Source: UBA5859 sp041940025
GTDB taxonomy: Bacteria > Pseudomonadota > Gammaproteobacteria > UBA5859
Assembly: GCA_041940025.1 (NCBI GenBank)
Contig: JBGTSY010000001.1
Span: 62,001-126,000 of the forward strand
Reading direction: 5' to 3'
Length of the DNA stretch: 64,000 nt
The translations under genes were made by a program, and so were the position numbers. The notes below the pieces were generated by a model. It did not search any database and was not told where the DNA came from. It was given only the letters and a program-made list of their open reading frames with translations. Of the stretch, positions 60,805 through 64,000 are shown in pieces. Each line of letters starts with the position of its first letter. Within the stretch, counting starts at the first letter, position 1.

Positions 60805-61313
60805 TATTCAGCTTCTATTTTAAACTCTCCAGTGCCTTCGCTGCTCAATAGGAAGGATTGCTCTGATCCCACTTCGCTCGTCAAACTGAATTCATAAGGA
60901 GAGGTTTGTCCGGTAGGATAAAATAAAACGATAAATTTTTTACTATCAGGGTCCTGTTCTCCTCCCGAGATCCAATTAAACCGTACCTCTTGCGGCCAGG
61001 TTTTTGGTCGAAATAGTTTGCTTGATGCCAATACCAACTGGCCTGAACGCTCCTCCAGAATTTGATAACCTTGCCTATCGATTTCCAGCGCCAACAATCG
61101 ATCCCACAAAATACTCTCTTCCTGTATCAAATCGAACAGAATATGAATGCGTTCCGTTTCCTTCATCACCGGTGTGTGTTGCGTGCGAAAATTGACCCGA
61201 CTGACTGCCAGTCCGGTCACGACCGCCAATATGGCCATGACTACGAGTAATTCGAGTAATGTGAACGCAGCAACAGTTTGCTTAGAGGCCATTCCTTCGA
61301 TTGGTTGTTTCAA
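60804..61313 (-). CDS. gspH: Type II secretion minor pseudopilin GspH
   Basis: This 169-residue pseudopilin has the prepilin motif AAFTLLELLVVMAILAVVTGL and a beta-rich C-terminal domain (LFRPKTWPQEVRFNWISGGE). The leader of 15 residues before the cleavage site is long but acceptable. It follows gspG after 26 bases. Confidence 0.9.
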   Translation of the reverse strand: MKQPIEGMASKQTVAAFTLLELLVVMAILAVVTGLAVSRVNFRTQHTPVMKETERIHILFDLIQEESILWDRLLALEIDRQGYQILEERSGQLVLASSKLFRPKTWPQEVRFNWISGGEQDPDSKKFIVLFYPTGQTSPYEFSLTSEVGSEQSFLLSSEGTGEFKIEAE

Positions 61314-61339
61314 TACGTTGTCCCGTCAACCAGGAGAAC

Positions 61340-61780
61340 TTACTCTAGGTTCCAATTGCCAATATCTGCATTGATATCTTCACCCCCCGGTTTGCCGTCA
61401 GCACCTAAAGAAAAGATATCAATTGTTCCATTGTTGCCGGGGTTTAAATATTGATATTCATACCCCCATGGATCCGTTGGCAGCCGCTCGATATAGCCAT
61501 CCTGTTTCCAATTTCGCGCTTCAGGGGTCCCACTCGGTTGTTGTACTAAAGCGAGCAAACCCTGATCGTTACTCGGGTAAACAAAGTTATCCAATTTGTA
61601 TAAATTCAGAGCGCTCTCAATCGAGCGAATATCATGTTTTGCTTTGGTCAAACGCGCATCGTCGGTACGATTCATCACCCGTGGGGCCACCAGGGTAATG
61701 AGCAGCCCCAAAATGAACATCACCACCAATATTTCAATTAAGGTTAAACCCCTTTGATTTCGGCAATATGGTTTACTCAT
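61340..61780 (-). CDS. gspG: Type II secretion major pseudopilin GspG
   Basis: This 146-residue protein is the major pseudopilus subunit, with RGLTLIEILVVMFILGLLITL at the prepilin site, where the residue after the cleavage Gly is Leu rather than Phe. It keeps the conserved body: YKLDNFVYPSNDQGL, DPWGYEYQYLNPG and the calcium loop DIFSLGADGKPGGEDINADI. GAGGAAAG precedes the ATG. It is the first gsp gene of the operon, 56 bases after a hydrolase gene; gspC-F are not in the window. Confidence 0.95.
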   Translation of the reverse strand: MSKPYCRNQRGLTLIEILVVMFILGLLITLVAPRVMNRTDDARLTKAKHDIRSIESALNLYKLDNFVYPSNDQGLLALVQQPSGTPEARNWKQDGYIERLPTDPWGYEYQYLNPGNNGTIDIFSLGADGKPGGEDINADIGNWNLE

Positions 61781-61836
61781 TCTTTCCTCGCTTCACTTTC
61801 AATTCAATAGCACAGCTATCTTAGCGTATGGATATG

Positions 61837-62709
61837 TCAATCTGTTTCATTCAAAAAATTTTCCATCAATCGCGCGACCTTTTGCGGCTGATCATGATGC
61901 AACATATGGCCCGATCCGCTCACTGATTCGTAACGAATGGAGCGAAACGCTGCCAGGCGACGCTGCATCTCCTCTTTGTCCGAATCGAACCAACGGCCTA
62001 TCATAGAATCTTCAGCGCCAATCCAGCAGACAGGCGCGCTGATCTGCTGCCAGCAAGCAAATGCTTCCTGGGCACGGTAGAGTACTGGATTTGTCCATTT
62101 ATGGCGCGGATCGCCTAACAACTCGACTTTGCCATCCTCTCTCTGTCGTGCCCAATGTTGGGCCAAATAGGCAGCTTTTTCATCCGTTAAATTGTTATTG
62201 GTTTTTTTTAACCTTGCCTCCACGCCAGAAAAATCTTCATATAGTTTGAAAGTAGCCGGCTCTTGCCTCTGCTCCAACCATTTCAAGTATCGTGCCGGAG
62301 CCAAATCCGCTGCGGCATCCGGCATGCCAAATCCTTCCAGGCTGATTAGAGACGCCACACGCTCAGGTCGAATCCCCGCATACAAACCAGCCACATTGCC
62401 TCCCATACTGTGACCTACAAGATGCACCGGTTTCTGTGCGCTGTAATGAGCCAAAATCTGGTCTAAATCAGCGAGATAGTCAGGGAAATAGTAGGTACCC
62501 TGCGCCCACTCAGTGAGCCCACATCCGCGCCAATCGGGCGCGATAATGTGCCATTGGTCGGCCAACGCATCTACCAAAAATTGGAACGAAGCTGACACGT
62601 CCATCCAGCCATGTAACAAAACCATAAGCGGCTGATCCGCGTCACCCCAGCAACGCACATGATAGTCCAGGCCGGAAACAGATAGCCTCTCAGAACAACA
62701 TTTTTTCAT
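61837..62709 (-). CDS. Alpha/beta hydrolase
   Basis: This 290-residue hydrolase has the oxyanion HG motif (LLHGWMDVSASF), the nucleophile elbow VGHSMGGNVAG (Ser near residue 98), DWRGCGLTEW and a C-terminal His in SGSGHMLHHDQP. It resembles MhpC/epoxide-hydrolase-type enzymes. It lies upstream of gspG on the same strand and may share its transcript. Confidence 0.88.
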   Translation of the reverse strand: MKKCCSERLSVSGLDYHVRCWGDADQPLMVLLHGWMDVSASFQFLVDALADQWHIIAPDWRGCGLTEWAQGTYYFPDYLADLDQILAHYSAQKPVHLVGHSMGGNVAGLYAGIRPERVASLISLEGFGMPDAAADLAPARYLKWLEQRQEPATFKLYEDFSGVEARLKKTNNNLTDEKAAYLAQHWARQREDGKVELLGDPRHKWTNPVLYRAQEAFACWQQISAPVCWIGAEDSMIGRWFDSDKEEMQRRLAAFRSIRYESVSGSGHMLHHDQPQKVARLMENFLNETD

Positions 62710-62800
62710 GGATCTGATTTGCTCTTTAGAGCGATGAGATTACGTGTACAGGGAGTATTGTGCTGAAATTCGTGAATTTGCGCAAACTGAACCAGCCTTT

Positions 62801-63763
62801 TCAGGCATGTTCACAATCTGCATCGTAACAGGTTAACAAATTGCGACCATGCTCTTTTGAGAAATAGAGCGCTTTATCAGCTTGATAGATTAAAGTGTGG
62901 TGAGTTAAACACTCTGGTATATAACTGGCCAAGCCAATACTCGCGCTAATACAGATTTGACGGCCATTATAGTGTATGGGTTTCGATGCAATGCTTTGGC
63001 GGATCCGATCTGCCACCACAGTAGCCATTTGCCGGTCTACGTTGGTTAAGATGACGGCAAACTCTTCTCCTCCATAACGACTCATGCAGTCTGTCTTGCG
63101 AAGATTGACAGATATTCGACGAGTACATTCAATTAAAACCTCATCTCCCGCCTGGTGACCATAAGTGTCATTTATCTGCTTGAAATGGTCTAAATCAAAC
63201 ATCAATAATGCTAAATCACCGCCATATCGTTTCACACGTTGAAATTCACGACCCAGGATCTGATCCATATAGCGTCTATTGTAAGCACCTGTGAGAGGAT
63301 CACGATTACTCATCTCTTCTAACTTTTGATTCACCTGTTTCAGCTCACGCTGATAAATACTCGTATCTGTCACATCGGCAATGGTCAGGCAGACAGCTTC
63401 CACTTCACCTGCATCATTCTTCACTGGTATAAAAGTACAGTTTTGATGCATATATTCTGCACCACCAGAAATGGGGCGATGGTGCTGAAAGCGAAATAGA
63501 TATGGGCGATGTTCCCAGGTGGTGAAGGCGTAATTCTTTAACAAGAATACACCTCTGATCTTACGTTCCAGCCACTTGTGAGGAATTTCCGGGAATAACT
63601 CAAACAGATCACCTTGCATGATCTGCTCACTACTGAAACCACTATGCGTTTCCATAAAGTGATTCCAATACAACACCTTGAGATCTTTGTTGAAGACAAC
63701 AATCCCAAGGTCTACCTGATCCACAACAAATCTGAATAGATTTGGATCTAGTTGTTTGCTCAT
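62801..63763 (-). CDS. PAS-domain diguanylate cyclase
   Basis: This 320-residue soluble protein has a PAS domain (about residues 10-135; DLGIVVFNKDLKVLYWNHFMETHSG) and a GGDEF domain (about 150-312) with the active YGGEEF signature and an intact RxxD inhibitory site (RKTD). The ligand of the PAS domain is unknown. It follows the CheC-like gene by one base. Confidence 0.92.
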   Translation of the reverse strand: MSKQLDPNLFRFVVDQVDLGIVVFNKDLKVLYWNHFMETHSGFSSEQIMQGDLFELFPEIPHKWLERKIRGVFLLKNYAFTTWEHRPYLFRFQHHRPISGGAEYMHQNCTFIPVKNDAGEVEAVCLTIADVTDTSIYQRELKQVNQKLEEMSNRDPLTGAYNRRYMDQILGREFQRVKRYGGDLALLMFDLDHFKQINDTYGHQAGDEVLIECTRRISVNLRKTDCMSRYGGEEFAVILTNVDRQMATVVADRIRQSIASKPIHYNGRQICISASIGLASYIPECLTHHTLIYQADKALYFSKEHGRNLLTCYDADCEHA

Positions 63764-63764
63764 G

Positions 63765-64000
63765 CTAATCCAATTCCATGACGTCTGCTAACGCAAGACG
63801 CAATTCCTCCATCGTGTCTTCCGCCATTAGAATGACTAAATGACACTCAAACTCATGTCCTTCAAACCCTAATTTTGTTTGTACCAATAGGGATTCGGTC
63901 CAAGAATGATCTCTCAGTTCTAACAGCTTATCGGTGGAGTCTTGTCCGGAGCATAGCGTAGGTGCGGTAAAACTGAGCTCTCTACCCAATTGATCTGCTA
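63765..64000 (-). CDS. CheC/CheX-like protein, 3' part (cut by window edge)
   Basis: The frame is open to the window end, leaving 78 residues (ADQLGRELSFTAPTLC ... EFECHLVILMAEDTMEELR). The last strands and helix resemble CheC/CheX phosphatases that dephosphorylate response regulators. Coupling to a PAS-GGDEF gene, one base away, suggests a signalling pair. The N-terminal half is missing, so the assignment is tentative. Confidence 0.5.
   Translation of the reverse strand, partial: ADQLGRELSFTAPTLCSGQDSTDKLLELRDHSWTESLLVQTKLGFEGHEFECHLVILMAEDTMEELRLALADVMELD

Noticed and set aside
1..64000. CRISPR arrays, rRNA genes, prophage
   Set aside because: No regularly spaced repeats, rRNA-like sequence or phage structural genes were seen anywhere in the window.

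Overview
The window is chromosomal DNA from an undescribed gammaproteobacterium, most likely a sulfur oxidiser. The gene families and neighbourhoods (thiS-thiG-trmB, mutY-yggX, rph-rdgB-hemW, cysQ/yrfG, gspG-N, imuA-imuB-dnaE2, an FNR-type regulator) are gammaproteobacterial. A soxXYZA cluster points to thiosulfate oxidation. I cannot name the genus. Ten Ns at 25622-25631, flanked by a GC-rich fragment that does not fit, show that this is a draft or metagenome assembly with at least one faulty join. Both window edges cut genes: rph on the left and a CheC-like gene on the right.

Layout. 1-6.0 kb: rph-rdgB-hemW, a TetR regulator, a possible structured leader RNA with a strong terminator in front of an EamA transporter, then trmB and thiG-thiS on the minus strand. 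6.5-9.3 kb: a methyltransferase, two rhodaneses, a tandem glutaredoxin-like protein and a decayed partial copy of the latter. 9.6-13.2 kb: a zinc uptake locus (small His-rich exported protein, outer-membrane barrel, ZnuA-like binding protein, ABC permease) with a Zur-like box but no ATPase gene. 13.4-16.0 kb: rubrerythrin, a GlpC/HdrD-like Fe-S protein and DUF3501, behind a promoter covered by a large palindrome. 16.0-22.9 kb: asmA, mutY, yggX, tRNA-Phe, a DNA alkyl-repair protein, two unknown envelope genes and a SlyD-type isomerase.

23-26.5 kb: a minus-strand signalling operon (histidine kinase with a degenerate receiver, REC-HDOD protein, lone REC protein); its kinase gene is broken by the assembly fault. 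26.5-31.7 kb: the imuA-imuB-dnaE2 mutagenesis cassette behind a clear LexA box. 32-35.5 kb: an orphan ANTAR protein and a large PAS-GGDEF-EAL protein. 35.8-40.2 kb: acs, then soxXYZA with an exported DsrE-like protein on the minus strand. 40.3-49.5 kb: mixed metabolic and stress genes (SixA, CBS, PBP-like, thioesterase, GNAT, TonB, PhzF, isocitrate dehydrogenase-like, universal stress protein, FNR). 49.6-55.1 kb: an Hsp20 gene with a well-placed FNR box, a diguanylate cyclase, a 55-residue lipoprotein gene, and acyl/lipid enzymes with cysQ. 55.3-64 kb: yrfG, a YkgJ-type protein, the pseudopilin half of a type II secretion system (gspG to gspN), an alpha/beta hydrolase, a PAS-GGDEF cyclase and the CheC-like gene.

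Common themes are redox and sulfur handling, DNA damage tolerance, cyclic-di-GMP and two-component signalling, and metal uptake. No phage, transposon, CRISPR array or secondary-metabolite cluster is visible. The points most worth following are the candidate RNA leader at 3.2 kb, the palindromic operator at 13.45 kb, the FNR promoter at 49.6 kb, the overlooked small lipoprotein at 51.4 kb and the chimeric patch at 25.5 kb.
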